DNA of 64,000 nucleotides from Diplonema papillatum (GCA_030068145.1 JAPJBO010000751.1:48193-112192), one strand, 5' to 3'; shown: positions 21,548 through 31,319, counted from the first letter of the stretch. Numbers and translations are program-made. The notes: generated by a model from the letters alone, not told the origin.

Positions 21548-23170
21548 CGGAGGGCGAGTGTGGGGCGAGTCTGGGGCGAGTGGGCGAGTCAGAAGGCGAG
21601 TTTGGGGCCTAGGTGAGTCTGGGGCGAGTGTGGACGAGTCTGGGGCGAGTGGGCGAGTCAAAAGGCGAGTTTGGGGCCTAGGTGAGTCTGGGGCGAGTGT
21701 GGACGAGTCTGGGGCGAGTGGGCGAGTCAAAAGGCGAGTTTGGGGCTCGAGGCCCTAGGGCGAGTCTGGGGCGAGTCTGGGGCGAGTCTGGGGCGAGTGG
21801 GCGAGTCAAAAGGCGAGTTTGGGGGCTCGAAGGCCCGAGGGCGAGTCTGGGGCGAGTCTGGCGAGTCTGGGGCGAGTGTGGGCGAGTCTGGGCGAGTGTG
21901 GGCGAGTCTGGGGCGAGTGGGCGAGTCAAAAGGCGAGTTTGGGGCCTAGGTGAGTCTGGGGCGAGTGGGCGAGTCAAAAGGCGAGTTTGGGGCCTAGGTG
22001 AGTCTGGGGCGAGTGTGGGCGAGTCTGGGGCGAGTGGGCGAGTCAGAAGGCGAGTTTGGGGCCTAGGTGAGTCTGGGGCGAGTGGGCGAGTCAAAAGGCG
22101 AGTTTGGGGCCTAGGTGAGTCTGGGGCGAGTGTGGGCGAGTCTGGGGCGAGTGGGCGAGTCAGAAGGCGAGTTTGGGGCCTAGGTGAGTCTGGGGCGAGT
22201 GTGGGCGAGTCTGGGGCGAGTGGGCGAGTCAAAAGGCGAGTTTGGGGCCTCGAGGCCCTAGGGCGAGTCTGGGGCGAGTCTGGGGCGAGTCTGGGGCGAG
22301 TGGGCGAGTCAAAAGGCGAGTTTGGGGGCTCGAAGGCCCGAGGGCGAGTCTGGGGCGAGTCTGGGGCGAGTCTGGGGCGAGTCTGGGGCGAGTCTGGGGC
22401 GAGTGGGCGAGTCAAAAGGCGAGTTTGGGGCCTAGGTGAGTCTGGGGCGAGTGTGGGCGAGTCTGGGGCGAGTGTGGGCGAGTCTGGGGCGAGTGGGCGA
22501 GTCAAAAGGCGAGTTTGGGGCCTAGGTGAGTCTGGGGCGAGTGGGCGAGTCAAAAGGCGAGTTTGGGGCCTAGGTGAGTCTGGGGCGAGTGTGGGCGAGT
22601 CTGGGGCGAGTGGGCGAGTCTGGGGCGAGTGGGCGAGTCAGAAGGCGAGTTTGGGGCCTAGGTGAGTCTGGGGCGAGTGTGGGCGAGTCTGGGGCGAGTG
22701 GGCGAGTCAAAAGGCGAGTTTGGGGGCTCGAGGGCCCTAGGGCGAGTCTGGGGCGAGTCTGGGGCGAGTCTGGGGCGAGTGGGCGTGTCTGGGGCGAGTT
22801 GGGCGTGTCTGGGGCGAGTCTGGGGCGAGTGGGCGAGTCAAAAGGCGAGTTTGGGGGCTCCAAGGCCCGAGGGCGAGTCTGGGGCGAGTCTGGGGCGAGT
22901 CTGGGGCGAGTGGGCGAGTCAAAAGGCGAGTTTGGGGCCTAGGTGAGTCTGGGGCGAGTGTGGGCGAGTCTGGGGCGAGTGGGCGAGTCAAAAGGCGAGT
23001 TTGGGGCCTAGGTGAGTCTGGGGCGAGTCTGGGGCGAGTGGGCGAGTCAAAAGGCGAGTTTGGGGCCTCGAGGCCCTAGGGCGAGTCTGGGGCGAGTCTG
23101 GGGCGAGTGGGCGAGACACAAAAGGCGAGTTTGGGGCCTCGAGGGCCCTAAAGCGAGTCTGGGGCGAGTC
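21548..23170. repeat. GGGGCGAGT minisatellite, 1.6 kb
   Basis: Built from GGGGCGAGTCTGGGGCGAGT, GGGCGAGTCAAAAGGCGAGT and TTTGGGGCCTAGGTGAGTCT modules of about 9-10 bp, arranged in variable order with larger blocks (about 100 bp) repeated. It is strongly G-rich on the plus strand. Long open frames in all readings are by-products of the 9-bp module. It ends at the inverted exon copy at 23177. Confidence 0.95.
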
Positions 23171-23176
23171 GCGACT

Positions 23177-23398
23177 GGAACAAATGTGTGTTAGGCATGC
23201 AATGGCTTCTTTCGTGGACACTTTATTTGCTTGTGTTTAGGACCAACACATGGCAACAACGCATTGTTAACACAAGAAACCCTTCACTCTGCAAATAACG
23301 GCACAAACCTTCACGAGGCGGCGCGCGCGCCGGGAACTCGGGGACGACGAAGAGCCCGACTTTGGGGCCGAAGTGCGGGTCCAGCCGCAGCGACACCA
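23177..23398 (-). pseudogene. Inverted partial copy of the 1990-2642 exon with flank
   Basis: On the minus strand it encodes LVSLRLDPHFGPKVGLFVVP (one I-to-V change) and continues through the same post-exon sequence as at 2643-2773. The copy joins unrelated DNA at about 23398, within the exon, so the N-terminal part is lost. See also the chimeric open frame 23223-23747. Confidence 0.9.
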
Positions 23399-23747
23399 GT
23401 CGCCCGCCACCTATGTCTAGTGGTATGTTACGGCGGTACAGAGGAAATGCTGTTGCAGTCCATACATCCCCGCCTCCAGCTTGGTCAATCAAAGATGATT
23501 TTAATCCGGTGTAACCAAAAACTGGCGACCCCTTCGATGGCGAAACATGTTCGCAAAACCTCTTTTTAGGCTCAAGCTCGTCGTAGATATCGAGCCCACT
23601 GAGAGTCAGAATCAAAAGATCGGTTTCGAAACAGTTCAAAAACGCGTTCGGACCAAATAAAATGACGGGGTTGACCACCAGATGGATTCTTCCATATTTG
23701 AACGGTCGCCGGGAGATGACTGATATAAACCCCTGCTCTAAATGCAC
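23223..23747 (-). CDS. Chimeric open frame ending in the copied exon segment
   Basis: A 174-codon frame. Residues 1-115 (with KYGRIHLVVNPVILFGPNAF and LSGLDIYDELEPKKRFCEHV) read like a real protein but match nothing I recognise. Residues 116-174 come from the inverted copy of the exon at 2547-2728, read through its donor site. The initiator is a plain ATG (minus strand 23747). It may be a transposon-encoded or viral-type fragment fused by the duplication, or chance. Confidence 0.3.
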   Translation of the reverse strand: MHLEQGFISVISRRPFKYGRIHLVVNPVILFGPNAFLNCFETDLLILTLSGLDIYDELEPKKRFCEHVSPSKGSPVFGYTGLKSSLIDQAGGGDVWTATAFPLYRRNIPLDIGGGRLVSLRLDPHFGPKVGLFVVPEFPARAPPREGLCRYLQSEGFLVLTMRCCHVLVLNTSK

Positions 23748-23839
23748 TTACACTCTAAAAAGGTCGGTCACCCGAGATTTTTTAACCCTTGACCACTCCG
23801 AAAATGATGACCACCCGGAGAAATCCCCAGATCCTCAAG

Positions 23840-25061
23840 CGAACTGTCACACAACAGCGAAGGGCCGAAGCAAAACGCGACGACCCCCGCGTCTTCACCG
23901 TCTCGGGGGACGCAGTTCGGGACCCGGAAGCCGCCGGCAGCGGCAGCACCAGAGCAGCCGGCACCCCGGCGTCCGGCCGGCGCCCGGAAGGAGCCCACCC
24001 ACAACAAGGAGGCGCCGATCATCCTGCCTCCGCCCCTGCCCCAGCAGCAGCAGCAGCAGCCGCGCCCGACGATCACGCTGCCCCCCGTGCCGAGCGAAGA
24101 CGCGCTCTTCCAGCAGTTCCTGCAGTCCGCCTTGCAGCAGCAGCAGCACACCCCGCTGTCTTCCCCGCACCCTCTGGGCAACCCGACGTTCCCGCAGCTG
24201 ACGCCCACCTCGATCGGCAACGTGCCGAACCTCCCGAACGTGGCGGCCCTGTACCCGTTCTACTCGGAAGCAGCCATGGCCGCGGGCCTCGCTTCGGCGC
24301 CGTGCACGCTGCCGGCGGAGCTCCAGCAGCTCGCGGCCAGCGACCCTTGCAACTTCTTCGCGAAGCAGGCCGCGCCCTGCGGCCTGTACTCCCCCGACGC
24401 CGCGGCCGGGTTCCCGCAGCTCGCCCCGTCCGCGTACCAGCAGGACTTCCTGCACACACCGCAGTTCCAGGCGGAATACCTCGAGTACGAGCAAGCCCTG
24501 CTGGCCATGGTCAACGACGACCTCATCTGCCAAGAGCACGACGACGCAGCCGGCGTGACCCCCGGCGAAAAAACGGTGTACATTGTCGGCATCGATTCCG
24601 CGACGTCCGATCTCCACGTCCTCACCCGCCTCTCGCAGTTCGGGCGTATCAAGAAGTACCAGCTCTGCGGGGACCCCCTGCAGGTGACGCGTTACGGGTT
24701 CTTCGAGTACAACGCATCGGCGGCTGCGAGGGCGTGCCAGACGCTGGACGGGAAGCGGATGTTCGGGCGGCCGATCCGCGTGTCGAAGGCGAAGGATGTC
24801 ATCAAAGGAGGCCGCACGGTGCCCGACGCGTTGCAGCTCGACGTGCTGCGGTCGGCGGCGGTGTGCCGGGTGCAGGGTGTCGAGGCGCCTTGCTCGACCG
24901 CGCAGCGGATAGGCCCCGATGGCGGGGGCGTCGGCCAGCCAGCGAGCCCGCAGGGCTCTGCCAACTTCAACAGACGAGGCGCCCCTCCGACTCTGCCCGC
25001 TGGCGCCAACGCCAGTCCTCAGGATGCCGGCCCCCGCTGGGCCCGACGCGAGGTATCATGA
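23840..25061 (+). CDS. RNA-binding protein with one RRM domain
   Basis: An open frame to the TGA at 25059-25061. It is open from about 23809, and no ATG occurs before the coding-quality sequence, so the first exon is missing or the reading begins at an acceptor such as the CTCAAG at 23834-23839. The N-terminal part is P/A/Q-rich with a glutamine run (24040-24060) and a second one (QQQQH near 24140). An RRM lies at about 24570-24810: TVYIVGI is RNP2 and RYGFFEYN is RNP1, with the typical LDGKRMFGRPIRV end. RRM proteins bind single-stranded RNA and act in splicing, export or decay; this one cannot be assigned to a subfamily. The tail is short and G/P-rich. A decayed family A element ends exactly where the frame opens. 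Confidence 0.75.
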
Positions 25062-25240
25062 GGGGGGGGGTTCTTTTTCTCTTGTCGGTTGACAACAACT
25101 AGCAACAACAGTACCACAATGAACCAAAGCTACGCATCTCTTTCTTTTTCGTATACCTACTAGGGGTGCCCACTCAGGCCCTTTTTTTGTCCGGAACCCG
25201 AATTTTCATTATTCGTCCACGTTGGTCAGCCTTTTGTACA

Positions 25241-25451
25241 CTGAGTAACTCACGCATTCCTCTAGACTGGGTTCTGGCTTAGAGGCGTTCAGCCATAATC
25301 CATCCAGTGGTAGCATCACGGCACTGTCCGATCGAACAACCGTAGATACCAGGGACTAGAAACGGGAGTTCCTCTCGTACTACCCCGTATTGCTGTCGGA
25401 ATGCGCTGGCCCGATGGGCTCTCTCTCCATCAGTAGGGATTAGTAGGGTAA

Positions 25452-25495
<44 letters not shown>

Positions 25496-25506
25496 GTTAG
25501 TGGGCC
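25241..25506 (-). pseudogene. LSU rRNA 3'-end fragment, antisense, inside a transposon
   Basis: The minus strand reads GAGCTGGGTTTAGACCGTCG, then GTTTTACCCTACTAATCCC, then the sarcin-ricin loop core AGTACGAGAGGAACTCCCG, then GATGGATTATGGCTGAACGC, and ends at GTGAGTTACTCAG. It is the longest continuous LSU piece in the window and is intact across the sarcin-ricin loop. It lies 80 bp inside the outer element, so the transposon probably captured it or inserted around it. Confidence 0.88.
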
Positions 25507-25794
25507 CACCAAGGGAAAAACATGTCTAGAACCCATCTTTGGTCGTGGATGAGCAAAGATTACCATCTTTAACCCCTCAAATAGTAAGAAAACAGTGTCC
25601 GCAAGCTCCCTGAGAGGCTCTGAAACGCAGGGTTCCGTCCTCTGATCACTGTTCGCCAAACAATGGTCAGCCTGGCAGCTTCTTTGTGGTCTGTCAGTAC
25701 CAGAGATGCTCGACAAAACACCTAATTGTGCTAGGAACGTACAAAAGGCACATGAGAGCCCTCACATACAGTGTTTTAGGGTGATTGCCGACGT

Positions 25795-26085
25795 GCCTCG
25801 TGCCCTGCACCGTCCTCGAAAATGCTCGTGAATTGAAAAAAATGCTCGTGGTTTGAAAAAAGTGCTCGTGATGTGAAAAAAGTGCTCGTATAGCCCCTAG
25901 AGTGCTCGGGAGTCCTCCCACCAGCCTTACTGAGCACTATTCTGCACCAAAGAGACGGCACCGGCCTCCTGATGCCCTCGTTTGACCCTCTTCTGATACA
26001 CCGTTACACAGCGTTACACAGCGTTACACAGCGTTACACAGCGTTACATAGCGTTACATCACCGTTACATGCCGTTACAATTTTG
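25795..26085. repeat. Short tandem repeats inside the outer element
   Basis: About four copies of a 20-bp AATGCTCGTGATTTGAAAAA-like unit (25818-25885) and seven copies of an 11-bp GCGTTACACA(C) unit (26000-26080). Such subterminal repeats are common in hAT elements and can be transposase binding sites. Confidence 0.8.
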
Positions 26086-26413
26086 CACCGATTTTTACCG
26101 ATTTTGTCCCTAGTGCAGGGTTTTTTCTAGGATTTCAAATTTTCGAGCTGGAGTGGGGAAACTTTTCGACGCGTTTTCAGAGCCGAATTGCCAAGCAATC
26201 CACGCAAATTGCGCTTTGTGGTGCTGGCTGCGGGCTTTTCCCCCAAGGCAGCTTAGTTCGACGTTCTCCTGGTGCCTATTAGGCCGGTTAGTTCGTTGTC
26301 TTCACATGGGTTCAGTTGCCACAGCAGGAAGGGAGTGAACGAGGGTTGTGTCACAAAAAAACGGGTGCTGCATTTAGGAATGATAGTCGTGGAACAACCT
26401 GGGACAGATCCCA

Positions 26414-26914
26414 CTATGCAGAATTGGCCTTCGCCTGCACAAAGTTTAGGCGACGGCTCGGGACCATCTCGACAAAACGGTCAACAACCTTCTCCAAAAA
26501 GACCATCGAAAGCTCTGGTGGACCCTCGATACGGATGCGCAGGATCATATCCAAATGTCCGCTCGTGAGCCGGTTCCTTAAAAGATCCAGGGTGTCTTTG
26601 AGAACACTGAATGATCGCTCAACAGCACTCGTCCCTGAGGGATAAGTGGCGACCAACCGCATGGCGGAGACTGCACGTGGGAGTGCTTGCGCCTCGTGCT
26701 TCATGGCATAAAGCAAGGCATCCTGAAAGCTGAAAGCCTCGGGATCTGTGCACCTTTCCTTGGTCATCTGAATGGTCTTGAGCAATTGGGGTAGCTCGTG
26801 CTTCACACCCCGACCCTGGGCAGCACTCCACATCGGCTGGAAATGTCTGTCCTCTTTTCCTGTCACTTGGACCGTTTTGCACGTTGTGAAGTGTTCAACG
26901 AAAGTGTCGATCAA
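26414..26914 (-). pseudogene. hAT transposase C-terminal dimerisation domain (hATC)
   Basis: The frame opens in the third reading relative to the upstream part (DSDAALIDTFVEHF precedes in frame). It includes LVATYPSGTSAVERSFSVLK, then LDLLRNRLTSGHLDMILRIR. The T-x-x-x-x-S-A-x-V-E-R-x-F-S and R-N-x-L motifs are hallmarks of the hATC domain, which pairs two transposase molecules. It is joined to the preceding N-terminal frame by a frameshift and the core domain is absent, so no active transposase can be made from this copy. Confidence 0.8.
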
Positions 26915-27717
26915 TGCTGCATCACTATCGCAGTCGTGTCCGAACGCGTACTTTGGGTCAAAGAGTCTTCAACAACAACGCTCTGATCCAATAACCGCGA
27001 GACCTCAAGATCCCACTGCTCATACGAAGCGATAGGTTGAACAGGGTCCTTCGTCTCTTTCTTCTTTCTTGCTGCCGCTCTTTCGTGCGGAGGCACAGTT
27101 CGTTCCGACACCGGTATGAATGTCTTCGGTTCTGCACTCCACTCAAAACCCTCCTCTCCTTCTGCTTTTCCCGCCCAAAGAACGTCGTCAGTGACCCCTG
27201 GAAACTGACACCGCAGCTGCTTTTTGCTCACCTTCGTGTGCCACTTCTTTGAGCTCTGCGACGTTCTCGAAGCCTGCGAGGCGGCGGAGTCGTAGCCCTC
27301 GGATGCTTTGTCGGCGTCGGGCAGTGGTGCTTGCTGCGTGGCCTGCTGCTGACGTTTCGGTCCTTTGTCGTGTTCCTGGACTCGAGCCATGAAATCAGCT
27401 TTCTTGAGGTACCCGATCCCTGTTCTCTTCCACGTCAAACCCCGCAGTTTTCCTTGCTCTTCCAACAACACTGCCGACCAAGCCATGTAGTTATGGAGGA
27501 TCTGCTGGTTTGCTGGGACTTGGCGTTCAGAGGCAGGTGGCTGAGCTTGAAGTGGTCCAGGAGGGGGTTGTGTCGGTGGCTGTACTTCAGGTGTCGGCTG
27601 AGAAGGTGGATCACCTTGTTGGGTTGGTGGTGTCTCTGTGGCCTCATCGCCTGTCGAGTCCTCGCGCTTACGTTTGAGTGGCGTAAAAAACCCTGCAAGT
27701 GTTCCCTGCCGCGACAT
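26911..27717 (-). CDS. hAT element protein, N-terminal part, with PIP-box-like start
   Basis: A 268-residue frame starting at ATG, with N-terminus MSRQGTLAGFFTPLKRKRED. QGTLAGFF fits the PCNA-interacting PIP box Q-x-x-[LIM]-x-x-F-F, followed by a basic nuclear-localisation-like stretch. The same layout is known at the N-terminus of MSH6 (MSRQSTL...FF). Then come P/Q-rich linker sequence and a segment (CQFPGVTDDVLWAGKAEGEE) without a recognisable BED finger. The frame stops at 26911-26913, and the next frame, with the dimerisation domain, starts with a one-base overlap, so the original protein is broken by a frameshift. The catalytic RNase-H-like core is missing. Confidence 0.65.
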   Translation of the reverse strand: MSRQGTLAGFFTPLKRKREDSTGDEATETPPTQQGDPPSQPTPEVQPPTQPPPGPLQAQPPASERQVPANQQILHNYMAWSAVLLEEQGKLRGLTWKRTGIGYLKKADFMARVQEHDKGPKRQQQATQQAPLPDADKASEGYDSAASQASRTSQSSKKWHTKVSKKQLRCQFPGVTDDVLWAGKAEGEEGFEWSAEPKTFIPVSERTVPPHERAAARKKKETKDPVQPIASYEQWDLEVSRLLDQSVVVEDSLTQSTRSDTTAIVMQH

Positions 27718-27764
27718 TGTTTGTGTTTCCGACGATGAACGTCAGTCCGTCGTTTTTTATGTTG

Positions 27765-28184
27765 TTATTGTTTGTCTTCACACCCGCACCATTTCTTTTC
27801 CTTTATGTTGGTAGTTTCGGCTGATGCCCACCCTTTTGACAAGGTGTGGTGGGATGGCGATTTTGCGTAGTCGTCGGGTACCGATTTGCAGGTCTTTGTT
27901 GGTTGCCACGATGCCCGTTCTGCCGCCTTGTCATCCCGGTTCCTGGTACCTATTACGAAGCCGTTGAGAACCTCCTCCAGTGTCATCTCGTTTTCGTCGG
28001 CGCCGCACAGGGGCTCGTTCTGTACTCTCTCAGGTGGGTCTCGTCGTTGGTTGTCAACACGTGCTGCATTTTCTGCCTGTCTCGTCTTTTTCTTCCTTTC
28101 TCTTCTTTTTTCTGCCCCTTTTTTCGCACTTCTGGAGCGATTGCGTTGCGATGTGGGGTCGCAGCTTTTCTGGCGATGCTGCAA
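27765..28184 (-). CDS. Upstream open frame inside the inner hAT element
   Basis: A 139-codon frame with no ATG (its first possible start is TTG), rich in K, R, E and Q: RSAKKGAEKRRERKKKTRQA. It later has LEEVLNGFVIGTRNRDDKAA. It could be a first exon of the element's transcription unit or a separate small ORF. I recognise no family. Confidence 0.3.
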   Translation of the reverse strand: MQHRQKSCDPTSQRNRSRSAKKGAEKRRERKKKTRQAENAARVDNQRRDPPERVQNEPLCGADENEMTLEEVLNGFVIGTRNRDDKAAERASWQPTKTCKSVPDDYAKSPSHHTLSKGWASAETTNIKEKKWCGCEDKQ

Positions 28185-28816
28185 TGAACAGAAAAAAAAA
28201 ACCCACTCCAGCCCACTCAGATTTTCGCCAAGAATCTGGAGTGGGGAAAATCCCCACTCCAGCCCACCCCAGAAAAAACCCTGCTAGTGTCAGTTACTGT
28301 CACCTATCGCACGCCAAAACCACGGCGAAAACATCCTAAGTCGCAGTGTGATGGCCCTTTGGATGCTAAAACAGTAGAGGAAAGGTCATTTTGTCTCAGA
28401 TTCAGGCAAGCAGACCCTTTTGAGTCTTAGAACAGTGGTAAACGATGGCAAATTGTGGTGTTTCTGGCGTTCTGATGGCGAAACTGCCGCCATTAGGGTA
28501 CCAGTTGGCTCGGAAGGGTTTTTAGAGTCACAAAAGTGATATTTCGATGACTAGGGTGCACACTATTTGCGAAAGTATGCTAAATCACCTGTTTTCGTGT
28601 TATACTGGAAGTGGTGGCAACCACCTCAAACGTCGTGAAATACCCCCTAAAAACGCAGTTTTCTGCCTCGCAGTCCTCCGACTAGGGGTTTAAAACGTTT
28701 TTGAAGCGATTGCTAACGGTTCCTAGGGCGAAATCGCTCTCAAAATCACTAAAATGTTGAAAATTGGCTTCCGGACAAAATATCGTTCTGTGGCCCTTAT
28801 GGAGTGGGCACCCCTA

Positions 28817-29875
28817 TACCTACCCCCCCGTGCATAAGATGGATGAAAAACTCGGGTTTTGGCAGTATCCATCTTAATCAAGGGGGGTATCCCAGGGATG
28901 ATAAAATACAACCCCAGTTTCAAAAAATACAAAAAATACAAAAAATACAGTATTTTTTGTATTTTTTGGTATTTTATGGATTGCCAGCAGTGGACGATCT
29001 TAAACACAGGGGGTGACAAAAACACCTCAAAAATTTATTTCCCCGCTGCGCGGGCCTTCTGGACACTGTTAGCCTCAGTTGCAAAACACTTCCAAGAGCC
29101 AGCCCAGAGGAATCCTGGTGGAGCCTCTTCATGACGCACTCACGTATCTCTCTGTTCGCATCTGATAGAGTCATTTCTACCGTCTTCTACACACAGCAAA
29201 TATCTCCTTGGAATCCTTGGCAAAGTAAGGAATCTTTGCTGGTGCTGTCGGGAGAAAGTGCATGCCTTGTGACATTCGGCGCACATTTCGAAGCACTGTG
29301 CGGAACAGAGGATCCACAGTGAAGAAAAGGCTTGCAAAAACGCATCTGATGCATTGCTGCATGCTGTCCCTTTCAACTTCAGACATTCCGGGGCATACAT
29401 GCAGATTCATTTGGGGAATCGACATTCCAGAGAATAGCCCCTAGTAGCTATTTATCCAACAAATAGTACGATGAGCACCACTTTTCACCACTTGCTGACT
29501 GACATCCTTCGGCTGGTGTTTTGCCCCAAAATATTCACGCCGCCCAGCTCTTCCTCATCAGCTGGGAAACACTCCAACCCACACGAAACCCGTCCCGGCA
29601 GGGAACACCGGGACCCCCCAACATCCCCAAAAAACTCCAAAATCCCAAAAATCCAAAAAATACAAAAAATACAAATTCCGGGTTCAAAAAATACAAGGCT
29701 TCTCAACCCTGGGGTATCCATCTTAAACACGGGGGCACTGTAGACTACAGCGTAGTCACTTTACACAGGGTACCTCACCCCCGTGTTTAAGATTGATTGG
29801 CATTCTCGCCCGTTATCCATCTTAATCAAGGGGGTTTGGCTATCCATCCTATGCACGGAGGGGTAGGTAAGTTCA
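28817..29875. mobile_element. Inverted-repeat element next to the outer hAT element
   Basis: Left sequence CCTACCCCCCCGTGCATAAG with GATGGAT (28819-28845) is inverted at 29848-29873 as ATCCATCC and TATGCACGGAGGGGTAGG. Inside, ATCCATCTTAATCAAGGGGG-like motifs recur at 28867, 29709 and 29815, and CAAAAAATACAAAAAATAC tracts occur at 28925-28950 and 29655-29690. Between them, the minus strand 28974-29425 has coding-like frames (VMKRLHQDSSGLALGSVLQL and FFTVDPLFRTVLRNVRRMSQ) that may be remnants of a transposase. Confidence 0.6.
28974..29425 (-). pseudogene. Broken open frames, possible transposase remnant
   Basis: Two minus-strand frames, RECVMKRLHQDSSGLALGSV (29174-28974) and FASLFFTVDPLFRTVLRNVR (29425-29177), look protein-coding but lie in different registers with stops between them. 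They lie centrally in the inverted-repeat element, which is where a transposase would be expected. The family cannot be decided from this. Confidence 0.3.
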
Positions 29876-30017
29876 ATTCAATACGGTATGAGATCCCAAG
29901 CCTGAACCGGTGTTCTACGGATATCCGGAATGTGGCGCAAGCCACTTGGGGACACATCTGGCGTCGAGGTAAGCATTGTGAGACTGCCGATCCTGTCCCG
30001 TGCCCCAGCATATTCAT

Positions 30018-30179
30018 AAAGGGGGGGGGGTCGAATAATAACACCTGTGTTATGATTCGGTTTGTCGAATAATAAAAAAAGTTCCGGGTAGCCGAACAGT
30101 AGCAGAATCAAATAGTGGTAGTGTTTTTTAGACAACCAGACGTGTGTCAAATAACTGCTATTATTCGACCCCCCTTTAA
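30018..30179. mobile_element. Small foldback (MITE-like) element
   Basis: The left arm AAAGGGGGGGGGGTCGAATA with ATAAC is inverted at the right as GTTATTATTCGACCCCCC-like sequence ending TTTAA near 30178. The arms are about 25 bp with an internal TTCGGTTTGTCGAATAATAA repeat. There is no coding capacity. A further CCCCCCCTTTAA piece lies at 30284-30296. Confidence 0.7.
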
Positions 30180-30420
30180 AACAAAAAAATCCGAAAAAAA
30201 TAATAAAACACAAACCGACGAAGACCCCAAAAACCTTTTTCAACCTCTCCAATTCCCTTCAAGGTAGACCATTATACAACGACCCCCCCCCTTTAACCAC
30301 ATGATGAAGACAATTCTATCCACCGCTGGGCCAGAATGGTCAGGACGATAAGCCCACGCACTACCGCATCCCACCTCGTACTCTTTAGAACACTCAGAGC
30401 ACAAAGGATATCTTCTCATA

Positions 30421-30482
30421 TTGATGAAGGTCACCCGGAGACTTTAAATACCCCGGAGGTTCAAGCGAACTCTCACTCTAAC
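30421..30482 (+). repeat. Dispersed repeat family A with extended left flank
   Basis: AGAGCACAAAGGATATCTTC precedes GATGAAGGTCACCCGGAGAC and GTTCAAGCGAACTCTCACTC. The same left flank precedes the copies at 36212 and 51474, so the full repeat is longer than 80 bp. Confidence 0.85.
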
Positions 30483-30920
30483 ACGTGATCCGAAGACCTT
30501 GCGAAACCAACCAACTTCCACGCAAAACTCACACAGGATAAGAAAACCCCGCACGAACTGCTGGTGGAAGCATCTGCGTGAGCGCCCTGCCAAAAAGACG
30601 TGACTCGCGTCTTCAAGATCTACGAGGGAGGGGAAGGGGGGAGAATACACGACCCACTTCGTTATGAGGTTCAACTCCTTTGTGACATGTGATCACATGA
30701 CAGCAGAGTTAAAGCCAATTTGCGTTCACATTTTGTGTCACATGTTGTCAACGCAACATGTGAGCACGATTGTAGTATCCGTAACAAGGTGCGGTGTAAA
30801 CTCTAAGTGTCGACGGAAGACGCGAGCTTTTACAAAGAGCATCCGGCGAGGAACGCCGGAAGCACAAAATCAACACGAGAGCGCGAAGGATTCGAAGAGG
30901 GTCAGATACTACTGCTAGTA

Positions 30921-31083
30921 CACAGTGAGGTCCAGCCTCAGATGCTGGAGTTAAAGAGGGTGTGCCCGAGGCACACCCGAAAAGCGGGTGCCGCAACCCA
31001 AAACGCGTGTAAATCCACACCCGAAAAGCGGGTGTGACACCCGCTATTTACCTCCAGCTTCTGAGGCTGGACTTCACCGTGTA
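30921..31083. mobile_element. Foldback element, long hairpin (MITE-like)
   Basis: The outer arms GTGAGGTCCAGCCTCAGATG and CAGCTTCTGAGGCTGGACTT (inverse) pair, and inner blocks GGGTGTGCC / GGCACACCC and CGAAAAGCGGGTG / CACCCGC pair again. The whole element can fold into a cruciform or RNA hairpin. TA dinucleotides adjoin both ends, which would fit a TA target site. Relatives are at 31135-31310 and 15346-15440. Confidence 0.8.
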
Positions 31084-31134
31084 AAGGACATCACGCGGGG
31101 TGGGGGGGGGGGTGTCATTTGCGTCCGCGGTGGC

Positions 31135-31310
31135 ACGGTGAGGTCCAGCCTCGGAAGCTGGAGTTAAAGAGGGTGTGCCCGAGTCACACTCGAAAACCGG
31201 GTGTGCTACAATCAAAACGCGTGTGAATCCACACCCCGAAAAGCGGGTGTGGCACCCGCATTTTTGACTCCAGCTTTAACTCCGCCTCTGAAGCTGGACC
31301 CCACTGGGCA
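31135..31310. mobile_element. Second foldback element of the same family
   Basis: GGTGAGGTCCAGCCTCGGAA begins the left arm, and GCCTCTGAAGCTGGACCCCA ends the right arm. An extra GCTTTAACTCC lies in the right arm. It is separated by about 50 bp, including a G run, from the preceding copy in the same orientation. Confidence 0.78.
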
Positions 31311-31319
31311 CTCCTCAAA

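Larger units (their letters stand above)
26116..28283 (-). mobile_element. Inner hAT element, 2.17 kb, internally deleted
   Basis: The left end CAGGGTTTTTTCTAGG and the inverse of the right end, CAGGGTTTTTTCTGGGG, match, as does the subterminal GCTGGAGTGGGGA. The direct repeat CTAGTG flanks both ends (26110-26115 and 28284-28289). The terminal CAGGG and the hATC domain in its minus-strand frame place it in the hAT superfamily. Its coding part is far too short for a full transposase. It sits inside the outer element, so it inserted later. Confidence 0.85.
25161..28816. mobile_element. Outer hAT-like non-autonomous element with TIRs
   Basis: Ends are TAGGGGTGCCCACTC (25161) and its inverse GAGTGGGCACCCCTA (to 28816). 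The subterminal blocks also match: TTTTTGTCCGGAACCCGAAT at the left, and the inverse of ATTGGCTTCCGGACAAAAT at the right. Direct repeats TACCTAC flank the element (25154-25160 and 28817-28823), a 7-bp target duplication. Terminal TAGGGGTG and a 7-8-bp duplication fit the hAT superfamily. Without the inner insertion it is about 1.5 kb and has no intact transposase. It carries an LSU rRNA fragment and short GTTACA and GCTCGTG tandem repeats. Confidence 0.75.

Noticed and set aside
21678..22942. Large open frames in the G-rich minisatellite
   Set aside because: Repeat-unit length makes all frames open on both strands; there is no non-repetitive coding part.
25241..25506. Functional LSU rRNA gene
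   Set aside because: Only about 265 bases of the 3' region, enclosed within a transposon; no rest of the rRNA operon is nearby.
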